A stretch of DNA of 64,000 nt from Marinagarivorans sp. (GTDB lineage: Bacteria; Pseudomonadota; Gammaproteobacteria; Pseudomonadales; Cellvibrionaceae): positions 1-64,000 of the forward strand of contig JANQJB010000057.1 of NCBI GenBank assembly GCA_028281865.1, written 5' to 3'. Positions 18,241 through 28,182 of this stretch are shown piece by piece. The translations under genes and the position numbers were made by a program. Each line of letters starts with the position of its first letter. Position 1 is the stretch's first letter. Under the pieces are notes generated by a model. It ran no database searches, was not told where the DNA came from, and worked only from the letters and a program-made list of their open reading frames with translations.

Positions 18241-18271
18241 GGCACCTCTAAATAATGTCAATATATCTCAG
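18241..18271. repeat. Solo MITE-type terminal repeat upstream of purM
   Basis: 31 bases starting GGCACCTCTAAATAATGTCA match the terminal repeat of the element at 27199-27516 (27201-27231) at 25 positions, and all six differences are transitions. No partner repeat is nearby, so this looks like an eroded remnant. It lies at the upstream edge of a possible purM promoter (TTACTG 18275, TAGAAT 18299-18304, 18-base spacer). Confidence 0.55.
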
Positions 18272-18400
18272 CGCTTACTGCTCGGCCGTATTTACTGCTA
18301 GAATGTCGCCCCTATTACATACGGAGATTGATATCCAAATTGATTCCTCCAAGTCAGATATTTTCTCGCATTACCATTAATACACTTTCTAGTTGCAAAT

Positions 18401-19441
18401 ATGACGAACCCCAAATCCCCTCTAACTTATGCGGACGCCGGCGTTAACATCGACGCGGGCAATCAACTCGTTGAGCGAATCAAATCTGTTGCGCGTGCAA
18501 CACAACGACCCGAGGTATTGACCGGCCTCGGTGGTTTTGGTGCTTTATTCGAGTTACCGCAGGGCTATCAAGAGCCTGTGCTGGTTTCAGGAACGGATGG
18601 GGTTGGCACGAAATTACGCCTGGCGATGGAGCTCAATCAACACCGTTCAGTCGGTATCGACCTGGTGGCAATGTGTGTCAACGATTTAATTGTCGGTGGC
18701 GCCGAACCACTCTACTTTCTCGATTATTACGCGACCGGAAAACTTAATGTCGAAAATGCAGCGACCGTAGTCGAGGGTATCGGTGAGGGCTGTAAGCAAG
18801 CCGGTTGCGCACTTGTCGGCGGTGAAACCGCCGAAATGCCCGGCATGTATTCTGGTGACGACTATGATCTAGCGGGCTTTTGTGTTGGCATTGTCGAAAA
18901 ATCGCAAATTTTGGATGGCAGTAAAGTTAATGTTGGCGACACCCTAATAGCATTAAAATCAAACGGCACCCACTCCAACGGTTACTCATTAATTCGAAAA
19001 ATAATCGAAATTAATCAAGTCGATTTATCCCAGAAATTCGCCGACACCACTCTCGGAGAGGCATTACTTGAGCCAACCAAAATTTACGTTAAGCCGATTC
19101 TCTCTTTATTAAAATCGCATTCCGTTCACGCTCTCGCGCATATTACCGGAGGAGGTTTAACTGAAAATATTCCGCGTGTATTACCACAAAATACGAAAGC
19201 CGTTATCGATACTTCCAGTTGGGACTTTCCCGAGTTATTTAACTGGTTACAGGAAACAGGCGGCATAGAGAGAACAGAAATGTATCGTACATTTAATTGC
19301 GGTATCGGGATGATAGTGTGCGTACCGAAAGATTCAGCCGACGCAGCATTAGGCCAGTTAAAAACGCTCGGGGAAGAGGCTTTTATTGTTGGCAATATTG
19401 AACCAACTAACGACACTACTCCCTTTGTCGAATACCGCTAA
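18401..19441 (+). CDS. purM: Phosphoribosylformylglycinamidine cyclo-ligase
   Basis: AIR synthetase, the ATP-dependent fifth step of purine synthesis. The 346 residues show [17 protein letters not shown] at the N-terminus (typical YKDAGVDI), [58 protein letters not shown] and [17 protein letters not shown]. Length and motifs fit the family fully. purN follows after 50 bp, and the pair is probably one operon. A weak sigma70-like promoter may lie at 18275-18304, beside a solo repeat remnant. Confidence 0.97.
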   Translation: MTNPKSPLTYADAGVNIDAGNQLVERIKSVARATQRPEVLTGLGGFGALFELPQGYQEPVLVSGTDGVGTKLRLAMELNQHRSVGIDLVAMCVNDLIVGGAEPLYFLDYYATGKLNVENAATVVEGIGEGCKQAGCALVGGETAEMPGMYSGDDYDLAGFCVGIVEKSQILDGSKVNVGDTLIALKSNGTHSNGYSLIRKIIEINQVDLSQKFADTTLGEALLEPTKIYVKPILSLLKSHSVHALAHITGGGLTENIPRVLPQNTKAVIDTSSWDFPELFNWLQETGGIERTEMYRTFNCGIGMIVCVPKDSADAALGQLKTLGEEAFIVGNIEPTNDTTPFVEYR

Positions 19442-19491
19442 GTTATATTCGTTTATATAAATGACACCGATTTGTTAAGTTGCATTAGTTT

Positions 19492-20133
19492 ATGAACATC
19501 GTCGTGCTAATTTCCGGCAGCGGTAGTAATTTACAAGCGATTATTGACGCCTGCATAAAAGGAACTATTAACGGCAATGTCGCTGCCGTCATCAGTAATC
19601 GCCCCGATGTTTACGGGCTTCAACGCGCGCAGGAGCATGCCATCCCAGCTGCTGTTGTCGACCATAAAAATTATTGCTCCCGCGAAGAATTTGAAAAAGC
19701 ATTAATAAAAAAAATTGACCAGTTCGAACCAAACCTTGTCGTCTTAGCTGGCTTTATGCGTATTCTTACTCCGGGTTTTGTCAATCACTATTTGGGTAGA
19801 ATGCTAAATATTCACCCTTCCCTTCTGCCAAAATTTCCCGGCCTGAACACCCACCAACGTGCCATTGATGCAAAGGAAAAAGTGCACGGTGCCACCGTTC
19901 ATTTTGTCACTGCTGAATTAGATGGCGGACCACCGGTGCTGCAAGCTGAAGTTAAAATTGAGAGCGGTGATACTGCAGAAACATTGGCAGCGCGTGTACT
20001 AACAAAAGAACATCAAATTTACGCGCAGGCTGTAGCTTGGTTTGCGGAAAATAGACTGCAATTTAAAAATGGCTTGGCTTATTTGGACGGAGAATTAGTG
20101 CAAAAAAACGGCGTGATGTTTAGCGGCGATTAA
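19492..20133 (+). CDS. purN: Phosphoribosylglycinamide formyltransferase
   Basis: GAR transformylase, which uses 10-formyl-THF in purine synthesis. The 213 residues include VVLISGSGSNLQAIIDAC (phosphate-binding loop), LAGFMRILTPGFV, the catalytic Asn-His in LNIHPSLLPKFPGLNTHQRA, and HFVTAELDGGPPVLQAEV with the catalytic Asp. It is co-directional with purM. A hairpin follows the stop. PurU upstream at 1352 recycles the same formyl donor. Confidence 0.97.
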   Translation: MNIVVLISGSGSNLQAIIDACIKGTINGNVAAVISNRPDVYGLQRAQEHAIPAAVVDHKNYCSREEFEKALIKKIDQFEPNLVVLAGFMRILTPGFVNHYLGRMLNIHPSLLPKFPGLNTHQRAIDAKEKVHGATVHFVTAELDGGPPVLQAEVKIESGDTAETLAARVLTKEHQIYAQAVAWFAENRLQFKNGLAYLDGELVQKNGVMFSGD

Positions 20134-20157
20134 AGCCGCCGCATAAGCGACGGCCTT
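20133..20157 (+). terminator. Hairpin after purN
   Basis: AAGCCGCCGC (20133-20142), loop ATAA, GCGACGGCCTT (20147-20157) gives a GC-rich stem with one mismatch and one bulge, followed by ATCTTTA. It lies between convergent purN and the TonB receptor gene. Confidence 0.5.
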
Positions 20158-20194
20158 ATCTTTACTCAAATATTATTCAAGCAATAAATTTAAA

Positions 20195-23100
20195 TTAATC
20201 GAAATTGTAACTGATACCTAGCAATACTCTGCGACCAACGCGTTGGTATTCTGCAGGAATATTAAGTTCATAACCGTTGTCGATACCAGCATATTGCCTT
20301 AACTCTTCAGGCAAATGCGAATCATCTTCATCGTTGCGAATATCATCAATGGGGTTAATCCGATAACGAACGACATCTTCTTCGAACAAGTTAAGTGCTT
20401 GTAATGATATACGTATATTGTCGCTAACTGCATAGCGTGCGCTCATATTCACCTGGCCACGCTCATCTTGGCGAATTGCACCACGGTTAAATGCATCGCG
20501 CCAGCTGTAGGCAAAGCGAATCGAAAACGGACCATTATCCCAATAAACTTGAGCGTTTAGCATTCTCTTCGAAAAGTTAGAGGGTTCGGTCTGAAGTGTA
20601 TACTCATTCGCAATCGTATCTGCCTCAACGCTATTATTTAAATCGCGGGGGTCATTGATACTCACTACACTGGTCGGGATTTCCGCTTCTGTATAAGTAT
20701 AGGCCATCTGCATACCGAAGTTTCTCACCCACTCGGGAAGGCTATCAAAATCAAGTACCTGTTGGTAGGTTACTTCAATACCCTTAATATCTCCGCCTTC
20801 GCCGTTAAGGGGCGAAGTTACGGGAAGAATCAGCTCAACGTTGGCTTCCGTTGCGGTCGGTATTAAACCTTCTGACAAATCTCTAATATCTAAACGGCTC
20901 ACTTCAGTCGCGTCCATCGCTCCCTCTATTTGAGTATCTTGAACCGCCGCGATAACATCACCATTTGTTAAGTCAACTTGCCCTGCGAAGGCATTAACAA
21001 TCTCTCTGCGTTCTCCATTGGCATTAATAAAACTATTAACATTTTTTTTGAATAAACCAACCGCCAATACGTTTTCATCGCTAAAGTAATATTCAAACGA
21101 CAAATCTCGTTGGTTAGCGCGAAATGGCTCCAAAAACGGATTACCCGATTTGGCACCGAGATCACCAAAACTGAAGCCGCCCGTCTCTACGTCAATTTCG
21201 GCCAGACCATCATTTAAATTCAAGCCGCCTCCAAGCTGCGACAAGGTCGGGCGAGTCATAACTTTCGCCCAACCAAAGCGCACAATAAATTCTGGCGTAA
21301 CTTCGAAGCTTACGTTCAAAGACGGCAGAAAATCCGAATATTCATTCTCGCGCTCAATGTTTGTAAGCCTGCCTAAATCCACTTCAGAATTACCTTGGTC
21401 GGGGTAACTGACGAGAAACTGAGGGGCCTGAATTTGAATCGGTGTATCGGCGATATCGACCATAATCGGAGTATCTCCGAGAACACCATTTACCACCTCC
21501 ACCGGGTTGACAAAAGCAGCCGCAATCGGGGCCACAGCTTGGGTTGTGGTAGCCTTAGTATCTATATATCTGATGCCAAAACCACCCGACACCGGGATCC
21601 CCATAAAATCACCGCCAAAATCAACTTTATAAAAAAGCGCTTGTGTCTCTTCTTCAACTGTCCAAGTATCAGGTATCAATTGCGCTACACGCGGATATAT
21701 CGGAGCTTGGCCACCTGGAAAAAGCGCCTTCCACATAGCCTCTTGCTCCCATGTAAACCATGAAGTCGGAAACGGACGACCAATCTCTTTACCTAATTCA
21801 GGCAAAAAAGGCGCAGTGATATCGCGTTCATTAACACCGAAATGTCGGTACTCCAAAAAATTCGGGCTCCCGTCGTCAGCGGGGTTAATCACTGCTAAAT
21901 CGGGATAAGGAATGCCGGCGTTGGGACCGGTTTGTTCGGGTTGCTGGCGAAAATACGTATTCTCGTTTAGCAGCGTTCTTAAATGCGAGTTGTTTTTTTC
22001 ACGCGACGCAAGACGAATTCCGGCTTCGATTTTTCTAACGGTTCCTTCATCAAAAGATTTCGCAATCTCAAGTCGAACAGCACTCAGTTCATCTTCAGAG
22101 TTTTGTAACCTATATTGTGCCTCGCGCAAACGATAAATTCCGTCGTCGGAAGCTAAATCAACCGGATAAGTAACCAACGGAAACGCTGAGTTTCTGTTAT
22201 CAAATATAAGTGGCGCACTAAAAAGTTCACCGTCGGGTGTTCTATAACCCATAGCGCGGGCGTTTTGCGCGTTAGCCTGAAATAGCACAAATTCCTGTGC
22301 TTGGTCACGACTCGCATTTGAATATGAAAAATCAGCTTCAAATCGCAAGTCACCGTTATCGCGTACGATATTTAAGCCAAGCACGTTGGATTCTTCTTGA
22401 ATATCAATAAAACGATTGCTTGCAGAGTAAAGTGGGCTCCGCAAAGTTCCACTACCATCTGCCTCCAATTGATCAATCGCACCCTGCACATGGATAAAAT
22501 TAGCGACGCCAAATTGGTCTATACCAATTGGCTCAACAAATACCTGGCCGCTGCACCTTATACCACCTGAAACCGCGTTCTGAGTCTGAGCGTCATCACC
22601 GATATACGTCACATCACCGTTTGCGTCTCTCACCGGATCGCAGGGATCAGCACCGGGCTCACGGCCTGCAGCGGCAGCAACAGGATCAAAAAGCGCGCGG
22701 TTGTTTAAGATAACTTGTTGCGCCTGAATAAATTGATTAATACGAAATTCATGCGTCTCTGAATCTGCGTCAGACTTCGAGATTAAACCATCAAAATTAA
22801 TATCCCATAAATCGTTAGGCTTAAATTGCAACGCTAGCATATGAGATTGCAAATCGTCTTGTTTATCCTCACGCTTAAAAAAGAAATTATTCGGAAATAC
22901 CCATTCCAAATCTGAAGGTAAATTTAGAGCTTCACGCGCTAAACGGTAGTTTTCATAGTCAACTGATCTCGCATCCAACGCGGGCGCAAAGTTTCGACCG
23001 GCTTGAACTTGAGTCCAACTTGCTCCTGTATCTGGATTTGTCGCGGGATTTCTAGGCAGAGCGCCACCATTATTGGCGTAGTTCCTGCCCCTCCAACGGT

Positions 23101-23818
23101 TAAAGTTTTGCACTTCCATTCTCTCCGCTGGCAAATAACCTTTACGTCCGGAAAATGCATACGCAATACCTAAACGATCATCCATTAATTTATCTACGTA
23201 AGCAAAACTGCCACGATAACTGTTGTCTTCGCTACCAACATCACTGCCAAGTGGATTATTTTCTACGCGCAGATTGCCGCTAAAACGCGAGCGACTTGAA
23301 TCGAGTGGGCGTATTGTCCTGAGTTCGACGGTGCCCGCAACACCCCCTTCAATCGCGTCGGCAAGTGGAGTTTTGTATACCAATGCCTGCTCGATTAATT
23401 CACCGGGAAAGACCGAAAGCGTCACGCCCCGCTGACCCCTCGAGGAAGCGACTTCCCGTCCATTAAGTGTTGTCATGGTAAAGTTTGCACTTAAGCCGCG
23501 TATGCCCACCTCTTCAATACGACCATTTTCATCCAAGCCCGAAACACCCGGCAATAATTGCAGAGACTCAGCAATAGAAATACCAGGCAGTGCGCCTATA
23601 TCCTCCGAAGAAATTGCATCTACAATATTTTCTGAATTTCTTTTAACATCGAGTGCTGTTTTTAATGCACTACGTACTCCGTAAACAATTACTTCTTCCT
23701 CAACAGTCTCATCTTCTTGAGCAAACGCAAACTGACTTGATAAAAAACTAAAGCTTGAAACAACAGCAAAGCAAGTCAAATTGGTTAAAACCAATTTAAC
23801 GGGATAGTCAAAATTCAT
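20195..23818 (-). CDS. TonB-dependent receptor, large (oligosaccharide-type)
   Basis: A 1207-residue outer-membrane receptor of the large Caulobacter-type TonB receptor group, often tied to uptake of glycans. The signal peptide is residues 1-33 (ending FAFAQ). A TonB-box-like acidic stretch (EEEVIVYG) precedes the plug domain: SEDIGALPGISIAESLQLLPGV, GIRGLSANFTMTTLNGRE and GTVELRTIRPL. The barrel follows with many aromatic girdle strands and ends in RRVLLGISYNFD, with the C-terminal aromatic motif needed for outer-membrane assembly. No inner-membrane transporter is adjacent. The substrate cannot be read from sequence; sulfated or plant/algal oligosaccharide is an inference from the sulfatases further on. 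Confidence 0.93.
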   Translation of the reverse strand: MNFDYPVKLVLTNLTCFAVVSSFSFLSSQFAFAQEDETVEEEVIVYGVRSALKTALDVKRNSENIVDAISSEDIGALPGISIAESLQLLPGVSGLDENGRIEEVGIRGLSANFTMTTLNGREVASSRGQRGVTLSVFPGELIEQALVYKTPLADAIEGGVAGTVELRTIRPLDSSRSRFSGNLRVENNPLGSDVGSEDNSYRGSFAYVDKLMDDRLGIAYAFSGRKGYLPAERMEVQNFNRWRGRNYANNGGALPRNPATNPDTGASWTQVQAGRNFAPALDARSVDYENYRLAREALNLPSDLEWVFPNNFFFKREDKQDDLQSHMLALQFKPNDLWDINFDGLISKSDADSETHEFRINQFIQAQQVILNNRALFDPVAAAAGREPGADPCDPVRDANGDVTYIGDDAQTQNAVSGGIRCSGQVFVEPIGIDQFGVANFIHVQGAIDQLEADGSGTLRSPLYSASNRFIDIQEESNVLGLNIVRDNGDLRFEADFSYSNASRDQAQEFVLFQANAQNARAMGYRTPDGELFSAPLIFDNRNSAFPLVTYPVDLASDDGIYRLREAQYRLQNSEDELSAVRLEIAKSFDEGTVRKIEAGIRLASREKNNSHLRTLLNENTYFRQQPEQTGPNAGIPYPDLAVINPADDGSPNFLEYRHFGVNERDITAPFLPELGKEIGRPFPTSWFTWEQEAMWKALFPGGQAPIYPRVAQLIPDTWTVEEETQALFYKVDFGGDFMGIPVSGGFGIRYIDTKATTTQAVAPIAAAFVNPVEVVNGVLGDTPIMVDIADTPIQIQAPQFLVSYPDQGNSEVDLGRLTNIERENEYSDFLPSLNVSFEVTPEFIVRFGWAKVMTRPTLSQLGGGLNLNDGLAEIDVETGGFSFGDLGAKSGNPFLEPFRANQRDLSFEYYFSDENVLAVGLFKKNVNSFINANGERREIVNAFAGQVDLTNGDVIAAVQDTQIEGAMDATEVSRLDIRDLSEGLIPTATEANVELILPVTSPLNGEGGDIKGIEVTYQQVLDFDSLPEWVRNFGMQMAYTYTEAEIPTSVVSINDPRDLNNSVEADTIANEYTLQTEPSNFSKRMLNAQVYWDNGPFSIRFAYSWRDAFNRGAIRQDERGQVNMSARYAVSDNIRISLQALNLFEEDVVRYRINPIDDIRNDEDDSHLPEELRQYAGIDNGYELNIPAEYQRVGRRVLLGISYNFD

Positions 23819-24239
23819 AGCTGCACCCCAACTAAAATTAAATTAATGATATTTTCTTAATACTTTTGTAATTAATTTTTTATTGCTCAATCATTGAACT
23901 TGTAGAACCACTTTTTTTCCAACGCGCGATTTTGTCACGAAAATGAACTTATGAACATAAAAAGTTATATAGCATTTACAACTAAGCTTATTTCAAAATC
24001 AATATGGAGGCTTTAGAGGGGAAGTTACTGCGCGCAACTAAGTATACATTAATTTCTAATTTGCGATAAATTTGAAAAGAATTGCAATTAGAAATAAACC
24101 AAGAAAGAAAAAGGAGGTTAAAATTTACTGGCTCAAGGCAATTAACATAGGCTACGACTTTAAAACGCAGCCAGCTTAAAACCGCCTTATTATTTTTTTG
24201 CCGGAAATGCGTCGATCATTCTGCAAGCAGATTGCGAAA
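23819..24239. other. A/T-rich intergenic upstream of the TonB receptor
   Basis: A 421-bp gap must hold the receptor promoter. I saw no ORF or RNA gene. A good SD-like AAGGAGG near 24111 is not followed by ATG, GTG or TTG at a useful distance. Confidence 0.35.
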
Positions 24240-24425
24240 TCAATGTGCTTTAATTTTAGTTTTGCCGCAGCGCTTACATTTATAACGTGTAACGAGTTTA
24301 CCTTGTTTCACGTCAAATTGGTTTTCCGTTACAACTTCCCATTTATGAAAACCTTCGCGACACAAGCTCTTTCCTTTATGCTTATCAGAAGGTTTTAGGC
24401 GTTTGAATGGTATAACGTTTGTCAT
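24240..24425 (-). CDS. Small zinc-ribbon-like conserved protein
   Basis: A 61-residue basic protein. It has LCREGFHKWEV (Cys/His) and, near the C-terminus, YKCKRCGKTK, a CxxC knuckle, so Cys22, His27 and the CxxC could bind one zinc. Similar small proteins with an N-terminal IPFKR and a KHKGK motif are, to my knowledge, present in many Gammaproteobacteria, but I know no function. It lies 9 bp downstream of the pterin dehydratase gene, so it may share its transcript. Confidence 0.7.
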   Translation of the reverse strand: MTNVIPFKRLKPSDKHKGKSLCREGFHKWEVVTENQFDVKQGKLVTRYKCKRCGKTKIKAH

Positions 24426-24433
24426 AATATCAA

Positions 24434-24769
24434 TTAGCGAGAAATCAAATCTGTTTTTGCGGCCATTATCATATCACTTTGATGCAAACCTTCTATTTTG
24501 TGGGTCCACCAACGAACCGTAACCTTGCCCCACTCGACTAAAATTGCCGGGTGATGGTTTTGTTGCTCCGCCAAAGCACCGACTTTATTGGCGAAATCTA
24601 AAGCTCCCACAAAATTTTCAAATTCAAAGACTTTACAAATTTGATCTATTCCGTCTTCAGCAATTAACGCCCAATTATCAAGAGACTCTAAATAACGAGC
24701 AATTTCTTCTGAACTTAGTTTGGGTGCACCTTTTTGGCACACTTCACACTGTTGATCTGCAAGATTCAT
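24434..24769 (-). CDS. phhB: Pterin-4a-carbinolamine dehydratase
   Basis: This enzyme dehydrates 4a-hydroxytetrahydrobiopterin, the by-product of aromatic amino-acid hydroxylases, recycling the pterin cofactor. The 111 residues hold the family core: LSSEEIARYLESLDNWAL, FEFENFVGALDFANKVGALAE, and the catalytic NHHP in EQQNHHPAILVEWGKVTVRWWTH. The ATG has GAGGTGA just upstream. It follows the fumarase gene by 31 bp. No phenylalanine hydroxylase gene is in view. Confidence 0.95.
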   Translation of the reverse strand: MNLADQQCEVCQKGAPKLSSEEIARYLESLDNWALIAEDGIDQICKVFEFENFVGALDFANKVGALAEQQNHHPAILVEWGKVTVRWWTHKIEGLHQSDMIMAAKTDLISR

Positions 24770-24800
24770 GGCTCACCTCTGTTATCTGATAATTAACAAT

Positions 24801-26321
24801 TTAACTAATATTGATTACGCGCTCTTCAATTTTTTGTTGCCAAATTTTCGGTCCCGTTTGATGGACCGACTCGCCGTTTACATCAACTGCGACAGCCACG
24901 GGCATATCTTTCACTTCAAATTCATAAATTGCTTCCATTCCTAAATCGGCGAAGGCAACAACCTTCGATGCAACGATAGCCTTGGAAACTAAATAGGCAG
25001 CCCCACCAACCGCCATTAAATAAACTGCTTGATTATCGCGTATCGCGTCGATAGCCAGTGGGCCGCGCTCCGCTTTACCGATCATGCCAATCAAGCCGGT
25101 TTTTTCAAGCACGGCACGGGTAAATTTATCCATACGCGTTGCGGTCGTAGGACCGGCGGGACCAACAACTTCATCGCGCACTGGGTCGACAGGGCCAACG
25201 TAATAAATAAATCGATTGCGTAAATCAACCGGCAACTCTTCGCCCTTCTCAATCATATCGATCAGCCGCTTGTGCGCCGCGTCGCGCCCGGTTAGCAACT
25301 TGCCCGATAAAAGCACGGTATCACCCGGTTTCCAATCTTTAATCGACTCCGGCGTAACTTTATCAAGATTAACTCGGCGAACGTTATCGCCGGCTTCCCA
25401 CGTCAGTTTGGGCCAGTCATCTAAATTTGGAGGAGACTGGAATGCCGGCCCAGACCCGTCCAGAGTGAAATGCGCGTGACGAGTTGCCGCACAATTCGGG
25501 ATAATCGCAACAGCCTTGTTGGCTGCGTGGGTCGGGTAATCCGCAACCTTAACGTCGAGCACAGTTGTCAGCCCACCGAGACCTTGAGCGCCAATTCCCA
25601 GCGCGTTCACTTTCTCAAAAAGTTCGAGACGTAATTCTTCAGCGCGGTTCGTCGCCCCAGTGGCCTTCAAATCTTGAATATTAATCGGGTCGAGCAAAGC
25701 CTCTTTCGCCAGTAGCATCGCTTTTTCCGCTGTGCCGCCGATACCAATGCCTAAAATACCCGGCGGACACCAACCCGCACCCATCGTGGGAACCATTTTC
25801 AGTACCCAATCAACCACAGAGTCCGAAGGGTTTAACATCGCAAATTTGGATTTTGCCTCCGAACCACCGCCTTTCGCCGCAACGTGTATTTCTAGTTTGT
25901 CACCTGGCACAACATTATAATGAATAACAGCCGGCGTATTATCACCGGTATTTTTGCGCCCACCATCGGGATCGGAAAGTATTGATGCACGCAACACGTT
26001 ATCCGGATGCGTATAAGCTCGACGCACACCCTCGTTGATCATGTCATCGAGCGCAATGTCGCCATCTATCTGCACATTCATACCCAATTTGACGAACGCA
26101 GTAACAATGCCCGTATCCTGACAAATGGGTCTTTTCCCCTCTGCGCACATTCGCGAATTAATCAATATTTGCGCCATCGCATCTTTCGCAGCCGGGTTTT
26201 CTTCTCGCTCGTATGCCTCATTAACTGCTTTGATAAAATCGACAGGGTGATAATACGATATAAACTGCAATGCGTCGGCGACACTGGCTATAATGTCGTT
26301 CTGCTTGATCACGGAGGGCAT
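24801..26321 (-). CDS. fumA: Fumarate hydratase, class I ([4Fe-4S])
   Basis: Interconverts fumarate and malate in the TCA cycle. The 506 residues carry both halves of the class I enzyme fused, as in E. coli FumA/FumB. The alpha part has RPICQDTGIVTAFVKLG, GWCPPGILGIGIGG and IPNCAATRHAHF, which supply the three cluster Cys. The beta part has LSGKLLTGRDAAHKRL, YYVGPVDPVRDEVVGPAGPTT and GKAERGP. It is oxygen-sensitive, unlike class II FumC. It heads a probable operon with the pterin dehydratase and the small zinc-ribbon gene. Confidence 0.95.
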   Translation of the reverse strand: MPSVIKQNDIIASVADALQFISYYHPVDFIKAVNEAYEREENPAAKDAMAQILINSRMCAEGKRPICQDTGIVTAFVKLGMNVQIDGDIALDDMINEGVRRAYTHPDNVLRASILSDPDGGRKNTGDNTPAVIHYNVVPGDKLEIHVAAKGGGSEAKSKFAMLNPSDSVVDWVLKMVPTMGAGWCPPGILGIGIGGTAEKAMLLAKEALLDPINIQDLKATGATNRAEELRLELFEKVNALGIGAQGLGGLTTVLDVKVADYPTHAANKAVAIIPNCAATRHAHFTLDGSGPAFQSPPNLDDWPKLTWEAGDNVRRVNLDKVTPESIKDWKPGDTVLLSGKLLTGRDAAHKRLIDMIEKGEELPVDLRNRFIYYVGPVDPVRDEVVGPAGPTTATRMDKFTRAVLEKTGLIGMIGKAERGPLAIDAIRDNQAVYLMAVGGAAYLVSKAIVASKVVAFADLGMEAIYEFEVKDMPVAVAVDVNGESVHQTGPKIWQQKIEERVINIS

Positions 26322-26545
26322 AGTTGGCTCACTCTAGGGCAATATTTCTGGCTGACCGCAACAGTAAATAACAAATTTGCGCGCCATTTAAAAATTAGAC
26401 TTGTCTAAAATATAACGGTTAATTTTATCAAATTAATGATAGTACTGCTGGAAAACATCAATCTTCACTATTGTGAAATTGACTGGGCAAGTCGCAGCAG
26501 TATTGAAATATCTCGGCCCTAGGCTTGCAAAATCGGGGATATCGT

Positions 26546-27070
26546 ATGTACAAAGTCAACAGCCGTCTAATGCTTTTTGCGCTAGCAACGCTTTTTCAGT
26601 TCACGAGTTGCGAGGTAAGTGCCGACAACAAGTCGATAGCATGGCATTCTTTTGAAGAATCAAAATATGCAATATTGATAAATGTAAAACCCATTATCGA
26701 CGACGCAGTGAAGATCTGCTCAGATCTGGAGGCGCACGTCGTTCATATAAACTCCCGCGCCGAAAACGAATTTTTACGCCAGCTTGCTTTTTCCAAACCG
26801 CTGCCCGATATGCGTGATGGCGATCAGTTTTGGATTGGTGCTGATGATAGGGAAATGGAGGGCCTGTTTGTCTGGCAGGACAATGGCACGCAAATGTGGC
26901 CTGAACAACAAGCTGGCTTCACAAATTGGGGAAAAACTAGCAAAGGTAGCCAACCAAACAATTTCTTTAAAAATGGAGAAGACGAAGACTGCGTTGTTCT
27001 TCGGAAAGACGGCAGTTGGTATGATATCGGTTGCACGAGCCGTTTCAGTTTTTTGATTTGCGAGAAGTAA
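26546..27070 (+). CDS. Exported C-type lectin-domain protein
   Basis: The start is the ATG at 26546 with GGGGAT six bases upstream; a longer frame begins at 26525. Residues 1-22 are a signal peptide ending FTSC, a possible but non-canonical lipobox. The remaining roughly 150 residues are one C-type lectin-like domain: AVKICSDLEAHVVHINSRAENEFL, FWIGADDREMEGLFVWQDN, FTNWG, SQPNN, EDEDCVVLRKDGSWYDIGC and FLICEK. Four Cys could form the two canonical disulfides. The calcium/sugar triplet reads QPN with WYD, so sugar binding is plausible but not assured. It stands alone. Confidence 0.85.
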   Translation: MYKVNSRLMLFALATLFQFTSCEVSADNKSIAWHSFEESKYAILINVKPIIDDAVKICSDLEAHVVHINSRAENEFLRQLAFSKPLPDMRDGDQFWIGADDREMEGLFVWQDNGTQMWPEQQAGFTNWGKTSKGSQPNNFFKNGEDEDCVVLRKDGSWYDIGCTSRFSFLICEK

Positions 27071-27198
27071 TTTCCGCGATAAAAATACATTTTTGCACTA
27101 CATTAGCGCCTTTACGCCAATACAATTTGATTTAACTCAATAATCCACCATCACTGTTTTTTCTCTTGGAATCTTTCTGCTTAGGCAGCGCCTAATAG

Positions 27199-27516
27199 AA
27201 GGCATCTCTGAATAATACCAGTGTATCTCAGGCTTTCGGAAAAACCGTGGATCAAGACGAGTTCGCGAAGAAATGTTTAGCACCTTGCGAGCGAACTCAA
27301 CGACGAGCCACGCTTTTTCCGAAAGCCCCGAAGGGCGTGTTTTTCAGGCCATTTGACTGTTCGCGTTCGACTACACGGAAGCAGTCGGTAGGGCGAAGCA
27401 GGAGCCAGAGCCGAAAACGACTTGAAAATGGCTGACCATTCACTGCGTCGTTTGCCTTTTCAAACTGGCCTGAAAATTTAACGCTGAGATGCACTGGTAT
27501 TATTCAGAGATGCCTT
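27199..27516. mobile_element. MITE-like element with 33-bp terminal inverted repeats
   Basis: The ends 27199-27231 and 27484-27516 are inverted copies (AAGGCATCTCTGAATAATAC outermost) with a single mismatch over about 33 bases. Inside are two large hairpins: 27232-27250 with 27308-27326 (19 bases, one mismatch; nested GAGTTCGC/GCGAACTC), and 27341-27351 with 27466-27476 (TTTTCAGGCCA). No transposase fits in 318 bp, and the only internal ORF is not protein-like. Target duplication is not obvious. The gap 27071-27627 holds nothing else. Confidence 0.8.
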
Positions 27517-27627
27517 TAACGCAATATGGCACTTATGGCAGTGCAGCTTGCTAAAGAAGTACTACACTTAGATTATCGAACCAGACACCCCAAGGGCTCG
27601 GCTAAGACGATTGTTAGAGGTGGATAT

Positions 27628-27867
27628 ATGAACAAGCATCAACGCAAGGAAGATGAACAAGTCAAAGCGCGAACACGCGCAATTGACGCCGATTTAGATG
27701 AGGCCGAACTTCAGTTAGCTCGCAGGCATCGACAAAAAAAACGCCTGGTACGCGATATTTGGATTGCCAGCGGCATGTTTATTATATTTATGCCACTTAA
27801 TTTGCAAATTACCATGTTGCTGCTGACAACATTCGTTTCTTTTATGATTTTGGACGAGACGGAATAA
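27628..27867 (+). CDS. Small membrane protein, unknown
   Basis: The ATG at 27628 is preceded by AGAGGTGG, supporting this start over one at 27526 that lies next to the MITE. The 79-residue product has a very charged N-terminal half (KHQRKEDEQVKARTR, then acidic DADLDEAELQLARRHRQ) and a C-terminal membrane hairpin or single long segment (IWIASGMFIIFMPLNLQITM, then LLLTTFVSFMIL). I do not recognise a family. It probably sits in the inner membrane with its N-terminus in the cytoplasm. Confidence 0.6.
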   Translation: MNKHQRKEDEQVKARTRAIDADLDEAELQLARRHRQKKRLVRDIWIASGMFIIFMPLNLQITMLLLTTFVSFMILDETE

Positions 27868-28182
27868 ACTTACGCTCGCAAAAAGCCACCTTATTCAAAA
27901 CGACACCACGCAGGTTCTAGTCGCGTTAGCAGTTTCGATCACTTAAGGGACTTCGACTCACCCTCGTTATTACCTCAAATTGGTTTTTCATACTCATCGA
28001 CAATAGTGAGCATAGACTTGAAGCTCTATAAACCCGCCCCTGCATCACTCTAGATCATACTCCAACAAATTACGCAATGTGAATATTTCACAAATTCGCC
28101 GCGCGAAAATTCACTGTTGAATAACATCTGAAGCCTTAACCTAGATACTCGAATCCGAAGAAAAAATACGAGATTTAAGACG

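Noticed and set aside
24111-24180. AAGGAGG followed by a short open frame
   Set aside because: No ATG, GTG or TTG at the right distance; only an ATT, so not called.
27247-27435. 62-residue ORF inside the MITE
   Set aside because: Made of palindromic arms; no SD or homologue style.
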